Shown one piece after another: positions 42,043 to 54,424 of a stretch of 64,000 nucleotides of DNA (its first letter is position 1; every line of letters begins with the position of its first letter). This stretch comes from Semisulcospira habei (lineage: Eukaryota; Mollusca; Gastropoda; Semisulcospiridae): contig BTPG01000002.1 of the NCBI GenBank assembly GCA_036245525.1, positions 123,860,951-123,924,950 of the forward strand, read 5' to 3'. The translations under genes were made by a program, and so were the position numbers. Under the pieces are notes generated by a model. The model saw only the letters and a list, made by a program, of their open reading frames with translations. It was not told where the DNA came from and did no database searches.

Positions 42043-43790
42043 GCGATAGCAAAGTGAGTATGTAATGGGCCATGTGTTGTGCGTCTGGCGTCTGGGGTAA
42101 ACTTTCATGTTGGCATTTTCTCAGAGACTATTTAAGCCTCAGACTTCAAACTTTGAGCAAGGAAGATCCGGTATTCATTTGAGTTATTTTGGATAAGAAT
42201 TACATACCTTTTTAGTAGGATTCATTTTCTTTTGCCTGGAGAATTGCAGTCGATTTCTGTTGTTTAGCTAAAATGATGCGTCTTTTTGCTACTATGTTGT
42301 TAAGTTTGACCTACATTAGATTGGAAGGTTCGAGCAGGGTCGTGATCTTTCAAGTGATCTCAGATATGACGTCAAAGTAAACATGTTTCGCAACAGTTAG
42401 CAACAATCATGGATTTTCCAGAATTAGTCGAAGTTTGTAGAGAGTTGTAGGCAGATCTAGAATGTTCTTTTTAATGAATATTAATGAGTTTTGGTTACGT
42501 TTTCTTTTTTGATAGGTTGTGTTGTGTGAATTTGCTGGATTATTCTATAAATCTGTAATAGTATAAAAGACCCTGTTAGGAAGTATGTGTGTACATTGTA
42601 TGAGAGACGCAGTGTGTCAAAAGTGTTGATGCATTGTAGAGGAGACAGTGTATAGTGTTGGCGCATTTGTGGATGCATTGTGCCAAGATTGCAGTGCTGC
42701 AATAAAAAATTGTTGGAACTGTTACTCCAGTGTGGTCTACAACCTTGTGCCACGTGTGACGAGTTGCAGCTGAGTGAAGTTTCTTTACAAGAACCCTACG
42801 TGTGTGTGTCTGGTGTGATTGCATGATACTACATTTATGACTACCACATAACAACACTTTATGGCAAGACCTTTCTAAACATACCACTTTCAGTGACCTG
42901 GGGTCCAGAAATAGGTGCAAAAAATAGCCTCATTTTGACAAAATTTATTTTTCTCAATACTATTCACAAATTAAAACCCAAACTTGGTACAAAGATACCC
43001 GATATAAGGCCCTTCTACACATACTAATTTGGTTGACTCCTCGGAAAGGTTAAGGTCATAGGGGTCCAAAAATGGGTAAAAAAAATAGCCATATTTTGAC
43101 ACAAATTGTTTCTTCGCAAATACTATTTTCAACTTCAAACGGAAACTTGGTACAGAGATACCTGATGGTAATGCCTTTCTATCATACTAATTTGTATGAC
43201 CGCTTGGAACATTGAAGGGTCACAAGAGGTCGGCAACTGTGTGAAAAAAATGCCAGTTTTTGATAGAATTGTAGTTTTTATCAAAGTTTTGGACAACTTT
43301 TCAGTCAGATTTGGCACAAAGGTAGCTCATGATTAGACCTTTCTATGCATACTAATTGAGTGGTCCCCTCGCAAAAGTCAAGGGTCATGGGGGAGTTGTG
43401 AAATAGGTCCAAAATAGCCATATTTTGACAAGGATACTTTGTGACAAAACCTTTCTAAACGTACCATTTTCAGTGACCTCTCTCAAAGGTCAAGGTCACA
43501 GGTTGAGAAAGGGGTCAAAAATAGCCTTATTTAGACACAAATTGTTTCTTCTTAAATGCTATTTTGAACTTTAAACCCAAACTTGTTATAGAGATACCTG
43601 ATGGTATGCCATTCTAGTCATAATAATTTGGATGACCCCTCGGAAAGGTCAAGGTCACAGGAGGTCGGCAAGTGTGTGAAAAATGCCAATTTTGGATAAA
43701 TTGTAGTTTTTAATCAAAGTTTTTGCAACTTTTCAATCGAAATAGTCACACACTTGAGCCGTAAGGGCTTTGCCTTTCTTGTTACCAATA
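42043..43790 (+). mobile_element. Short-TIR repeat (GGCTCA family) interrupted by an LTR-like repeat
   Basis: Starts near CACTTGCGATAGCAAAGTGAG at 42040, is interrupted at about 42170-42850, resumes at TTTATGGCAAGACCTTTC, and ends CACACTTGAGCCGTAAGGGC near 43750. Two AGGTCAAGGTCA sites lie at 43487-43498 and 43646-43657. It lies in the 4.5-kb intron of the kinase-subunit gene. 43791-44157 shows no feature. Confidence 0.6.
42325..42850 (+). mobile_element. LTR-like repeat, copy 2
   Basis: Close relative of 23897-24497, in the same orientation: GTTCGAGCAGGGTCGTGATC, GAATATTAATGAGTTTTGG, a TATA box AGTATAAAAGACC near 42560, AATAAAAAATTG downstream and a shared end near CATGATACTAC. About 75 bp shorter inside because the internal GATGCATTG repeats are fewer. 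Confidence 0.55.
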
Positions 43791-44250
43791 AATCTGGAAA
43801 ACAACATATACGTTCTGGGCTAAAATAAAATGCCTCTCAATTTATAGTAGGTATGGGTGTAGAGTGAATAGCGAATTCGCCCTCTGCTGTACATCATCTG
43901 TAGTCTACTGTGCTCAAATAAAATGGGCTTTTGACTTTCTTGAAAATATTTCTTGCACAGTATCAGTGTATAAGCATTCTTGGGCAAATTTTGCATGTTC
44001 ATACTCAGGCTTTCTGTTAATGGACAATATTCTCCGTATTTGAGAGGGACAAAAAAAAAAGGATAGCCATCTGTCCCTGGAACGGACAAATCTTGAGGAA
44101 AAAAATTAACTTATCGCTGCTGTGTTTCAAGTACGCGACTGACTGACTTTGGACAGATTTTTAGCTCACTTGCGAAGCAGAACTAAGTCTGTTCTGGGCC
44201 AGTGGTCGTCTGTTCGGCGTCTGTCTGGTTGCATCTGGCATCCGTGGTAA

Positions 44251-44357
44251 CTTACTTACTTATGCCTTGCACCCCTACTGGGGCATAGGCCGCCTACAAA
44301 GGATCTCCAAGAGTCTCTGTCCCGGGCTCTCCTTTCCACTTGGTTCCAGGTCATCTT
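44251..44357 (-). mobile_element. Short retroposon with (TAAG)n tail, copy 1
   Basis: A 107-bp insertion starting (CTTA)n on + and containing GCACCCCTACTGGGGCATAGG. The target duplication CATCCGTGGTAA lies at 44239-44250 and 44358-44369. Orientation inferred from the simple-repeat tail. A sibling is at 49256-49384. Confidence 0.7.
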
Positions 44358-44601
44358 CATCCGTGGTAAACTTTGGCATTTTCTGGGAGCTTATTCAAGC
44401 CACAGTTTTCAAACTTGGCCCAAGGATACTTTGTGGCAAGAACTTTCTAAACATACCAATTTCCTTGACCTCTCAAAGGTCAAGGTCACAGGGGAAATAG
44501 GTCAAAAATAGCCATAGTTTGACCAAATTGTTTATTCTTACTATTCACAGCTTCAAACCCAAACTTGGCACAAAGATGATGGTAAGACCTTTCTGCGCGT
44601 T

Positions 44602-45034
44602 CCGTGGCGCAGTGGTAAAAACGCCTGCCTCCAATGCAAGAGGTGCGAGGTTCGATACCCAGTCAGGCGTCGGACTTTTCTCCTCTACCAAGTGTCACCA
44701 TTAATTCAGGTGGACCTTGGGGGGTTCTTTCTCTGGGTACTCCGGCTCTTTCCTGCCCCCACGAATGTGGTATTAATTTCAGTCCACTTAATCAAATTTC
44801 AAAAATATTTTAAAAAAACGATTAAAAAATTTCCAAATTTTCAGTAGCTCGCTTGAGCTTGCCCTTAGCACCACATGAATGTTCTGTGTTTATGTACAGT
44901 GTGTCAGGGAATGCGCGTGATTCACGTGAGTGTGCTTGTTGGGTTCAGTTCGCGGCTATGTCCTGCGCATTGAGTTATATTATAAATATGAGAAATGCGC
45001 CATATAAATACTATGTATTATTATTATTATTATT
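44602..45034 (+). mobile_element. tRNA-headed SINE with (TTA)n tail, copy 2
   Basis: Same family as 37901-38326: A box TGGCGCAGTGG, B box GGTTCGATACCC, body GTCGGACTTTTCTCCTCTACC, tail ATATAAATACTATG then TTA repeats. Inserted in a GGCTCA-family repeat. Confidence 0.8.
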
Positions 45035-46280
45035 AAAAGTCAAGGGTCACAAGAGATCAGGAAATGGTCATATTTTGACAAAAGATGTTTTTTCTCAAAT
45101 ACTATTCATAACTTCAGACCCAAACTTGGTAGAGAGATATCTGATGGTATAACTTTCCTAGGCATACTAATTTGGATGACCCCTCAGAAAGGTCAAGGGT
45201 CACGAGATCAAGAAATAGGTGACAAATTGTTATTTCTTGACAGAAATTGTTTTTTCTCGAATACTATTGACAACTTCAAACCCAAACTTGGTCCAGAGAT
45301 ACCTTATGGTAAGACCTTTGTATGCATGCTAATTTGGATGACGCCCCCCTCCCCCCTCCCCCCGGAAAGGTCAAGGGTTGTAAGAGATCGGCAAATGATG
45401 GGACAAAAGTAACATTTTAGCTTTTATCAGAACTTGTGTAAAACTTTTCAACCAAATTTGCCAGAAAGGTGTGCTATTTCGGTTCACTACTCACAAAGGT
45501 CAAGGGTCATGGGAGATTGTCAAAAGTGAAAAATGCATAAATTTGGAGAAAACATTGCAGGTAAAATAGCCAACCCTTTACTTACGTTACAACTGGATCA
45601 TTCAAGCATGTGAGCCTTAAGGGCTTTGCCATTCTTGTTTGTTACTCTGTCCATCCTGACGACAGACAATTTTAAATCCTAGTGGAACATCTGATACCCA
45701 TATATTTTGAGCAAATTTTCTATTTGAGTCAGCTGGCTGTTATGATACCTACATACACACCAAGAAAATTGTGGTCATATCACTTCAGTCTGTAACGTGC
45801 CACGCCCATCAGAGCATTTCAGTGTCTCGCTGGTTCTGATTGGTTTATGGCTCGGACGTAAGTTTGAAGACCATAGACTTAACAGATCACATTGACGGGC
45901 AACACTCTGTGTACATATTGTATGTAGAGAGAGTGTTTTGCAGATCGATTTGATCCTGTAGTCTGTGTCATTGCTGTTTAGTACAGGGGGGTTCTGACAA
46001 GGATAAATAGTAAATATGTAAGGAAACAACATGCTTTCTTGTGCTGACTTACAGCAATGTCATCAGCAATTGTGCATCAAAATCATCATTTTAGACATAT
46101 CATTAAACCACAGTATAATTTTCTGCTTAAAGCGCAGTGTTGGAGGTGTGTGAGAAAATAATGCCTGTAGGTCGAGGTGCATGTGAGTACCTATTTAATT
46201 ACAGGTTAGAGTGTTATTTCAGTCATGTGCTGCTGAAATTGGAAAGGTTTTTTTACGTATATGTCATATGTTATTTGCAG

Positions 46281-46448
46281 TCCTTCACATCAACAGCTTG
46301 TGTGGAGCACCTGGACTTCTTGAATTCACTGCCAGATGCCAACATCTTCCTGCCTTTTGAGGAGAAGGTTGTCAAGTCTAGTTTCAAGTCTTTGACAGAT
46401 ATTCCCAAGATTACAATCACCGAGGATAATGAATACCTGGATGAAAAG
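46281..46448 (+). CDS. Phosphorylase b kinase regulatory subunit, third exon in window
   Basis: A 168-bp exon between TTTGCAG and GTGATT, phase 0 at both ends. It reads STACVEHLDFLNSLPDANIF and then LPFEEKVVKSSFKSLTDIPK. TSCxEHLDFL directly after the xRLGxLQ exon is the expected continuation in phosphorylase kinase regulatory subunits. It is separated from the previous exon by a 4.5-kb intron with at least four transposon insertions. Following exons were not found, so the rest of the gene lies further right or in exons too short to recognise. Confidence 0.8.
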
Positions 46449-46554
46449 GTGATTTATCATCAGTTTCTGGTCCTGAGTAAGCCATAGAATCCTATTTAAC
46501 TGTACAGTTCTTAGAATAAACTAGCTAAGAAAAATAATGAATAACTGATGACAT

Positions 46555-47190
46555 TTTTGTCTCACATGTGATAGCAAAAGTGATGCTATATATTGAGTAA
46601 TCCACCATCACCCTGTAGTAAACTTTGACATTGGTATTTTCTCAGAGACTATTCAAGCGACTGACTTAACACTTAGCTCAAGGATACTTATTAGTAAGAC
46701 CTTCTAAGCACACCAATTTGAGTCACCTCTCTCAAAGGTCAAAGTCACAGATGGTCAATAAAAAATGTCAAAATGTGCAGGGCCTGCAGGCCCCAAATTC
46801 TGGCAAAAAATTAACACAATAAAATTTTTGTTATATCTAGCTACGCTAACAGTGCTGCTGAACGTACTTTTGGCGGGAAGCTCTCTGTGTGTATGTGTGT
46901 GTATGTAAACACGAGTATCTCTGGTGTGTGTGTGTATGTATAGGCCTGAAACTTTAGGAAATGCTTTGATCGAAATGTATTTCGGAGAGCCTCCGAGCAT
47001 ATTTAAATTGGGTGACTCCTTAATGACTTGCATTTGAGCCCGTCATTTTCATTCTATTCACTTGGAATTTTAGATATAGCTAGCTTGGAGATAGACATTG
47101 GATGAGTTCGTTAGCCAGCTTTCAACTTTTTTGTAAAAAGTAATTCAATGCAGAAAAACTTTAAAAAGTAAGAATTTCTCGACTTCTAGA
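46555..47190 (+). repeat. GGCTCA-family fragment followed by an R1-family fragment
   Basis: 46555-46760 is the 5' part of a GGCTCA-type unit (TTTTTGTCTCACATGTGATAGC to GGTCAAAGTCAC). 46790-47190 is an R1 repeat start (TCTAGCTACGCTAAC, GAACGTACTTTTGGCGGG, GT tract). Both are non-coding and presumably intronic. Confidence 0.5.
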
Positions 47191-47224
47191 GAACGATCAG
47201 ACAGTGACGGTGACATAAACCCTA

Positions 47225-48125
47225 GTAGCATGATTGAAGCAGAAATGTTACGTCGGATTTTGGACTCACTTTTTGGTCGCATATATGCTGCTTTGCACCA
47301 GCACAGGACGGTCCAGTGACTATGATTTTTGGGTCACAGGAGCCCTTTTGGTGACTAAAATGAATGCAGAGATGCGACCATCACATCATGGTTACATTTA
47401 GGTTTTTATTTGTGACGGTCGCAGTATGGTCACGTTTAGGACTTATTTCTGACAGTCACCGGAGAGTCGCAGTAAGGGATCACAGGGACCGTCGCAGGAT
47501 GGTCGCATTTGGGTTTCATTGTGACCCCACCCCTTTTCCCACCCTTCTTTGTTCCTCAAACAGTATTTGCTTGCATAATAATTACAAGCCTGAGTCAAAC
47601 ATTAGGCATTTTTCTACAAAGAGGCACACTGTAAAATGCATTACAAATGACTCCTTGAACAAAATGTCTACTTAGTCTATCTAAAGCTTGACAGAAACTG
47701 TCATGAAAAGAACAATCTGAAGAAAAATGTAACAAATGCAAACAAACCAAACATAAAACTGTAAATATGACCAATTGTGTTTTATTATTCTTTATCATTT
47801 ATACCAGTAAATATATATTTTCTTTTTTTCTTCATGTCTTTCACACTTCTGAGTTATCATGACTCTAAAAAAAATTAAATAAAATAAAGAAAGAAGCTTA
47901 GCATAGCTTGGCTCAGACCTCCTCAGTTTTAGTCAGTAGTTCAGTAAAATATACTGTACTGCCGTGAATTGTTTGGAACGAGCTGCTTTAATGTTCCTGC
48001 ACCATTTTATTAGCTTTTGAAAAAGTGCAAGAAAGCAAAAATAAGGCTACAGTTCACAGTTTCAACCATTATGGTGAAGAAATCGAAATTCTGTAAGGTA
48101 TTTTAGCTAACTTATTAAAGCTAAT
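47225..48125 (+). repeat. Dispersed repeat family R2, uninterrupted copy
   Basis: A contiguous ~900-bp copy whose two halves match 32725-33262 and 37745-37900 plus 38327-38474. It shows the order before the LINE and SINE insertions there. Confidence 0.62.
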
Positions 48126-50634
48126 CCATTTGGAGATCTTGTGGTGTAGAACCAGTAAAGCAGCACATTTGAATGAGGGGGACCGAACCAGAGACAGGTG
48201 GGTCCGATCATTTGTTGTTGTTGCAGAGCCATTGTATCAGATCTGTCTTCATAAAATGCCATCTTTGAATAGAAAAAGAGCCGTTTAGATGTCCTTGGCA
48301 TGGCACAGTTTAATTTCCCCTCGTGAGGGATTCACCAAATAGAAAAACAGCAATCAGGAATGGGTTGCACTGTATCAGTTAGTACAAACATAAACGCTGA
48401 AACTGGACAAAGCACATGGTGAAGTAGCCATAGACGTCATGTTGTAGGCAGAACTGGTACAGTTAGTTCTTACGATCTGCAGTGTCATGTATTCACTTGC
48501 GATCAGTAGTGAAAGCATTAGCACCTGAACCATGTGTGCAGCAACTTTGCGTATAACATGGAGTAACGCACGCAGACTCTCCCCAGTCGCACATACAGAC
48601 ACACAGCACAACAGACGCATGCACCGCCACTGCGGTACAACTCAAACACTGTTTCTCTTTCTTCTAGGCCCTTTTACTCTTGCAAAACAAATAACATAAA
48701 CTCAAAAGATTCTTTACACCATACACTTCTCACTACAAGCACATCAACACCGCATACACATACACAACGTAAAAGCCAGGCTAGGTAATTGTCCTTACAA
48801 TCCAACCTGTTTCACTGGTGTTATCGTTCTGTAACGTTCTGTCCTTCCACGTCTAGGCGTGTAGTTTCTCGTGTCGCACGCTTCTGAGTAGTCCCCTGTT
48901 TCTCGTACCATGGACGTCCTCCTGACTCGCTCCCGTAGTGCAGTCTCTGATGACGCGGGTGTCGCTCACTCCCCGAGTGGTGAAATGACCTCACAATGAC
49001 CCCTCTGGCAGCAGCCTCCATTGACTGACGTCTCGGCGTCACGTCGCTCCGCTCCACACAAGAACTCTGTACAAAGTTCTGACATCATAACACTTGCAAC
49101 ACACACACAACTTGGATAATATGAGGTACGTTACGTAACCTGGCTGATACAAATAACTCTCACACGTTCATTCACACACACGTGCTTCATAACACAAACT
49201 ACTTTCGCAACACACCATAACTTTGTCACTACATTAAAACGGACTATAACCTGATTACTTACTTACTTACGCCTGTCACCCCTACCCGGGTATAGGCCGT
49301 CGACGAGAGACCTCCAGCAACTCCTGTCCTGTGCTTCTCCTTCGATTCTACTCCAGGTGGTTCCCAGTCTCTTGATGTCTGCTTGGACTATAACCTGATA
49401 CTCTCGCCATACATTATTTCATACATTAGAAAAGACTATACTTAGCACAACCACGTACTACCTTCATAAATGACTTTTGCATACACACCTCGCATTCCTT
49501 AGTTATCCATCTCGGTAAATAACTACATAGGAAAATCACTAGTTATCTCAACGAATTCCAAACAGACATAACTGAAACCATATCAATGCTACACAACCGA
49601 ACTAAATCTTACTAACGTATACTACCTTTAACTCAGCAGCTGTCAATAATACATATAAAACATACCTGAAATCTAGGTCTCAAGGTCTTGGAATACGGCT
49701 AGCATATCCAACATATGTCCATCCTCGATGACAGAATAGCCCGTACTGCCTAATCTAAAGCTATGTTAGACTGAGCTGCGGCCCAAAACTCTGTGCAGAT
49801 CAGTATCCTCATGATTGCAAGTAAACCTCGTACATACACGGGATATTTGTCACAAGACAAACCACTGACAAGACCGTATCATACAAAAACCCTGTGTGAA
49901 CTCTAAGCATGGGCATAGAGCTTCATCACACATGGTCAGGTTGAACAAAAGTCAGATGTAATGACACTTTTTGGAGGTCCTGACTACACTATATCTATAT
50001 GTGTTATTTCACTGGCAAAAGCGTTAGACATAACAATAACAAAATGTTTGTTCTTTGTATTTGTTACAACTGAAGTTACCTTTGACAAACTATTTATATT
50101 TCAAAATTTGTTTTCCTCCATCAACAACATTGGTGGAAACATAATCGTGCTCTGAGATGAAGAGGAAGTTAAATTCTACACATATGCACCTGAATAAAAC
50201 ACAAGGTATATAAACTTCCTGTACACAAAATATCATTTTGTGCAATAAGTCCTGTTTCCTCAAATATGACAGAGGGGATGGGGGGGAGGGCGTGAGTGGG
50301 GGAGAGGAGGGAGAGGAGAGAGAGAGAGAGAGAGAGAGAGGTTCACACGTTTTTGTTGTAATGCTTGAGCTTCTTCCCTTTCAGAGTGTGAACATTATAA
50401 ACGTTTCAAGACACAACTATGCTAGTCTTTACAGAAACAAGCCTAGCCCCCACATACCAGTGTATTCTTGGACTGTATGAAATGTAGCCATCATAGACTG
50501 CACTTACCCACCAGTGACGCCTGTCACAAACAAGAGAAACGACTTTAAAAACACATGTATTAGACACCGGGTTTAATGTGAAAACGTAATTTCATTTCTT
50601 AGCTTTTCGATCCCATTCATGCTTACTTTTCTTT
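48126..50634. other. Non-coding host DNA, no gene recognised
   Basis: Includes a 129-bp (TAAG)n-tailed retroposon at 49256-49384 (target duplication GGACTATAACCTGAT at 49241-49255 and 49385-49399) and a purine tract of GGGA then (GA)n at 50276-50341. No coding exon with convincing similarity was seen on either strand. Confidence 0.5.
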
Positions 50635-50757
50635 TATTGTCAAATTGCCTGTCAGTCTGTCTGTCTCTGTCTCTCTCACTTTCACTTTTCCGGCTCTGCC
50701 GTGAGATGGCCTTGGTTGCCTGCTTGGCGTTAAACCCAAATAACTAACTAACTAACC
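50635..50757 (+). mobile_element. 3' end of another SINE, tail (AACT)n
   Basis: Contains GCCGTGAGATGGCCTTGG, GCTTGGCGTTAAACCC and a tail of AACT repeats. GGCGTTAAACCC followed by a simple repeat is typical of an invertebrate SINE 3' end. No promoter head is visible. 50758-51539 holds nothing recognisable. Confidence 0.5.
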
Positions 50758-51539
50758 CTTCCCGGTCATTTTTCTCTTCGGCTATGTTTAACTGTGTGGC
50801 AAAAATCGAGTAGAACTCTCCTCTATGACAAATCACATTGCAAATTAATCTTAGAATCACCGAAGTGTTGCCACAAATGACAACTCATACATGAGACCAA
50901 TGATGTGTAAGACTACCAATATCTACATGCGAATATTTCACCGCTGTTCTTTGCTCTGCGCTTCTTTGTTGCCTTGAAACAACCTTACTGCCATTTGGCA
51001 GTTGTTTGTTTTTTAGTTTGATGCTTCGCCCCTACGTTTACCATCACTACCCCAACAGTAGACACACTATATACCACGGAAAACAACAGTAAAAGGAAGC
51101 GTCCAAATTCACCTTCAGACAGAGTAGACGAGAATGTAAAAAAGAAGAATTTACAAAGTTCATCGCACCCAGGTGTCGAATAAAAGTAAAAAATCATAAA
51201 CGATGCCAACTTACCCACCCTTGACGTTCTGCGTGAAACTTGGGGCTTTCAGTGAAAGCAACTTTTCTGACGAAAATAGAGATAATATAATCAGCAACAC
51301 TCGATCCCTACTTGGAAGCCATAACGTTAGCAGAGTTCTGAACTTGATGTTGCATTATTTACGACGTCATCTGGCAAATGACATAGGAAATAGTTCTCTC
51401 CTATGACAGGGCTATTTGTATGTGTACGTGCGTGCGTGCATGCCTGTGATGATGTGTTTCAGTGAAGTTCAGGAACAAAAACAAAATAGGGCGGGTATGA
51501 CGGATAGATGGACAGAGGGACGACGAAGTATGGACGGAC

Positions 51540-52010
51540 AGTGAGAGTGAGGAAAAGTGAGAGAGAGAGAGAAAGAGAATGCATGTAAATGGATAGATGG
51601 ATGGATAGATTACAGGCTGGATAGAGAGAGAGAGGGTGCATGTAGATGGATGGATGGATGACAGTCTTAACTAGCTGGCTGGCTGGAGAGGGAGATAGAG
51701 AGAATGCATGTAAATGGATGGATGGACAGATGGATAGATGGATTGATTGAATGATTGATTGATGGATTGATTGATTGATGACAGTGTAACTGGCTGGCTG
51801 TCTACAGTGTGTGTGTGTGTGAGAGAGAGAGATGCATGTAAATGAATGGATGGATGGACAGTGGAACTAACTGGTTAAAGGATAGGTGAATAGATGGCTT
51901 GAATGGCTGCCTGGATGAATTGATGGATTGATGAATGGATGGGTGGGTGGGTGGATGATAGTCTAACTTGCTGACAGAGAGAGAGAGAATTAGAATGGAT
52001 GGATCGATGG
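51540..52010. repeat. GGAT/GATT microsatellite cluster with GA tracts
   Basis: Blocks of ATGGATGGATG, GATTGATT and GAGAGAG alternate in at least four higher-order units, each starting near GCATGTAAATGGAT and carrying CTAACTGGCTGG-like spacers. This suggests expansion of a ~120-bp compound unit. 52011-52559 is non-coding. Confidence 0.7.
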
Positions 52011-52666
52011 ATGACAGTATATGGCAAGGGCAATTAACATCCACAGATCATGGCAGATGATACGCAAGTGCAACCATTTTGTGCCCACTCATTTATGATA
52101 GTCCCATTTTGGTCACAGTACTGTCTCATCGGTCTTTTGGGGATGAGCTCGTGTGAGCCAGTGCTGCGACTGCAGAGCGACCTCTGCTTTGTGACAGTCA
52201 CATTTTGGACTCGTTCAAAGGTTGCATAGACGTCGCAGTACCATCTCATAGGTCTTCGGAGAAGAGCTCATGTGAGCTATTTATAGGCGGTCGCCGCAAT
52301 GTCATGTTGAGCCCGAAATGCGACGGGCTCGAATTGTCCGTCGCAGTTACGTTAATGTAACTCCTCAAAAAGGCCTTGACCATAATGCGACACTGTTTCC
52401 AAATTGAGATGGTAACCACGACCATCGAATGCTACTTGGGAAAGGCACCGAACATGTCAGTGTCCCACAATGTTCCTAAATTGTCGCAAAGCACAGATTT
52501 CAGTGTTATACAATGTTTCTGAATTGAGGCAAAGTACCAGACACAACAGTGTTACACATTGACAAGAAAATGGCTGTTTCACAAAAACCGGTTGATCAGC
52601 ATTTGAGTGCATAATTTTTGTTATTCTTACTAGAGATTTTGCATACAGCTAGATTAAAGGGAACTC

Positions 52667-53013
52667 TCACAAACCAGATAGGTGAGGCTAGCGCTCAAGG
52701 GGAATTACTCAGTGCTGGACAGACAAACATCCCTTGCCCCCGCCTATCAGGCACCCAATCGCCAGCCCACCTTCTTGTTTGTGTATGTGTGTTTCTCCTG
52801 CCTACTTCCTAAGTTCCAGAAAAAGACATGGGTTATAGGCTAGACCTATGATCGTATGGTTCTATACCTGCGTATTTTTCTGTGGGCTGGCGATTGGGTG
52901 CCTGATAGGTGGGGGCAGGGGATCTAACTGTTTGTCTGTCCAGCGCTGCATAATTCCCCTTGGTGTGTGTGCAATTCTACCAGCGCTAGCCTCGCCTATC
53001 TGGTTTGTGAGTA
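52667..53013. mobile_element. Palindromic (foldback/MITE-like) element, ~345 bp
   Basis: Outer ends TCACAAACCAGATAGGTGAG and its near reverse complement at 52994-53013 are followed inward by matched blocks (GCTAGCGC, AAGGGGAATTA, GTGCTGGACAGACAAAC, CACCCAATCGCCAGCCCAC). The right half recurs at 53118-53329, where it is cut by the solo LTR. Non-coding. Confidence 0.65.
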
Positions 53014-53329
53014 TTCTATAACTCGAGGCTAAACTTGTATCGTTACATTGTTGTGTATTGTCTTGTGCATCTACTTTGGGAAATCAGGGTATTTCCCCGA
53101 CCACATTTAGTAGTGCACCTTCTTGTTTGTGTATGTGTGTTTCTCCTGCCTACTTCCTAAGTTCCAGAAAAAGACATGGGTTATAGGCTAGAACTGATGC
53201 ATCCTATTTAGGGATGTAGATGATCGTCTGGTTCTATACCTGCGTATTTTTCTGTGGGCTGGCGTTTGGGTGCCTGATTGGCGGGGGCAGGGGATCTAAT
53301 TGTCTGTCCAGCGCTGAATAATTCCCCTT

Positions 53330-54334
53330 TGTTACGTGTTGGAGTCGTAGTCATAGTATGATAAACACACCAGACGCACGCACGTAAGGTTCTTTTAAAT
53401 AAACTTCATTCAGCTGCAACCCGTCACACGTGGCTTAAGGATGTAGACAATACTGGAGTAACAGTTCCTTCAATATTTTAATTCAGCGATGCGATCTCTA
53501 CACAATGCATTTCCAAATGCATTAACACTGATACAATGTCTCTTCTGCAAATGTCCACACTGGTGACACAAAGTTTCTCATACAACATACACCACCGTTA
53601 CACTGCGTCTCTCATGGGCCACGTACCTACGATAAACTGTGTGTCTCTACAACTGACAATGCAAGACAATGTATATCTGTGCTTCCCAGCACTAATCTTT
53701 TATAGTACAACCAATTTCCAGAATAATCCAAGAAAATCATACAATGCAACCAATCAAAACGAAACATGTAACTGAAACTCATAAATATTAATAAAGGAAG
53801 AATTTTCTAGAATAACTACAATAGGCTACAAAAATTTGGCTACTAATTTCAGCCCCACATCCTAGTGTGTAATCATATCACACAAAAGTATGGAAGGCAG
53901 TTCACGATCTAGCCGGAATCTTTCCAGAAGTTTCACAATCTTTAAAAAAAACATACCGATTAGCTGCCAACTTCACGCGCACAGAAAACAACTATGACTA
54001 TTTGAGCGTCTATATAACAATGTAGTAAAATGTTACCTATTCCTCTGACAATACACGTACGCGGTCATTAGACAGCGCGACCTGCTCGATGGTTCTAATC
54101 TATACTTGGCGAATCTACGCAAAACAAAGATCGACCGCTATTCTCCGCGCGACCTTGCTAGAAGCTTCCGGTTAGCATAATAACAAAGCGAAATCCGCTC
54201 TACGCACGAACGAAAGACAATCTTACTAAAAAGGTACTTGAATCGTAACCATGATAGCTCAAATAAATATCGGATCGTTTCCTACGATTAACACATGCAT
54301 GCTCTCACAGGACAACACAACCACAATCGTAACA
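53330..54334 (-). mobile_element. Solo LTR, 1,005 bp, with 5-bp target duplication
   Basis: Ends are TGTTACG and CGTAACA, giving canonical TG...CA termini with a 7-bp inverted match. CCCTT is duplicated at 53325-53329 and 54335-54339. A TATA box on minus lies at about 53697-53705 (complement of CTTTTATAGTAC). No gag/pol lies between the target duplications, so the internal part was lost by LTR-LTR recombination. It is distantly related to 23897-24497 and 42325-42850. Lineage (Gypsy, BEL or other) not determined; a 5-bp duplication suits Gypsy, BEL or Copia. Confidence 0.85.
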
Positions 54335-54424
54335 CCCTTGGTATGTGTAGATTAAAGGGAGATTTTGAATGAGTTCATAATCCAGCATTGTACCTCTTTA
54401 GCTTTTTGATTATAATAATTAATT

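Larger units (their letters stand above)
44158..45640 (+). mobile_element. Short-TIR repeat (GGCTCA family) with two nested insertions
   Basis: Begins TTTTTAGCTCACTTGCGAAGC and ends CATGTGAGCCTTAAGGGC near 45610. 44251-44357 and 44602-45034 are later insertions. It contains AGGTCAAGGTCA at 44477-44488. Lies in the kinase-subunit intron. 45641-46280 has no recognised feature. Confidence 0.62.
52560..54424. repeat. R1-family repeat split by nested insertions
   Basis: 52560-52666 (TTTCACAAAAACCGGTTGATC to TAGATTAAAGGGA) and 54348-54424 (TAGATTAAAGGGAGATTTTG onward) are consecutive parts of one R1 repeat, compared with 25515-25620. The 13-bp TAGATTAAAGGGA is duplicated at the two break sites, marking the insertion of the palindromic element. 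Confidence 0.65.

Noticed and set aside
51540..52010. CRISPR-like repeat array
   Set aside because: Units are simple-sequence tetranucleotides without unique spacers; the genome is eukaryotic.
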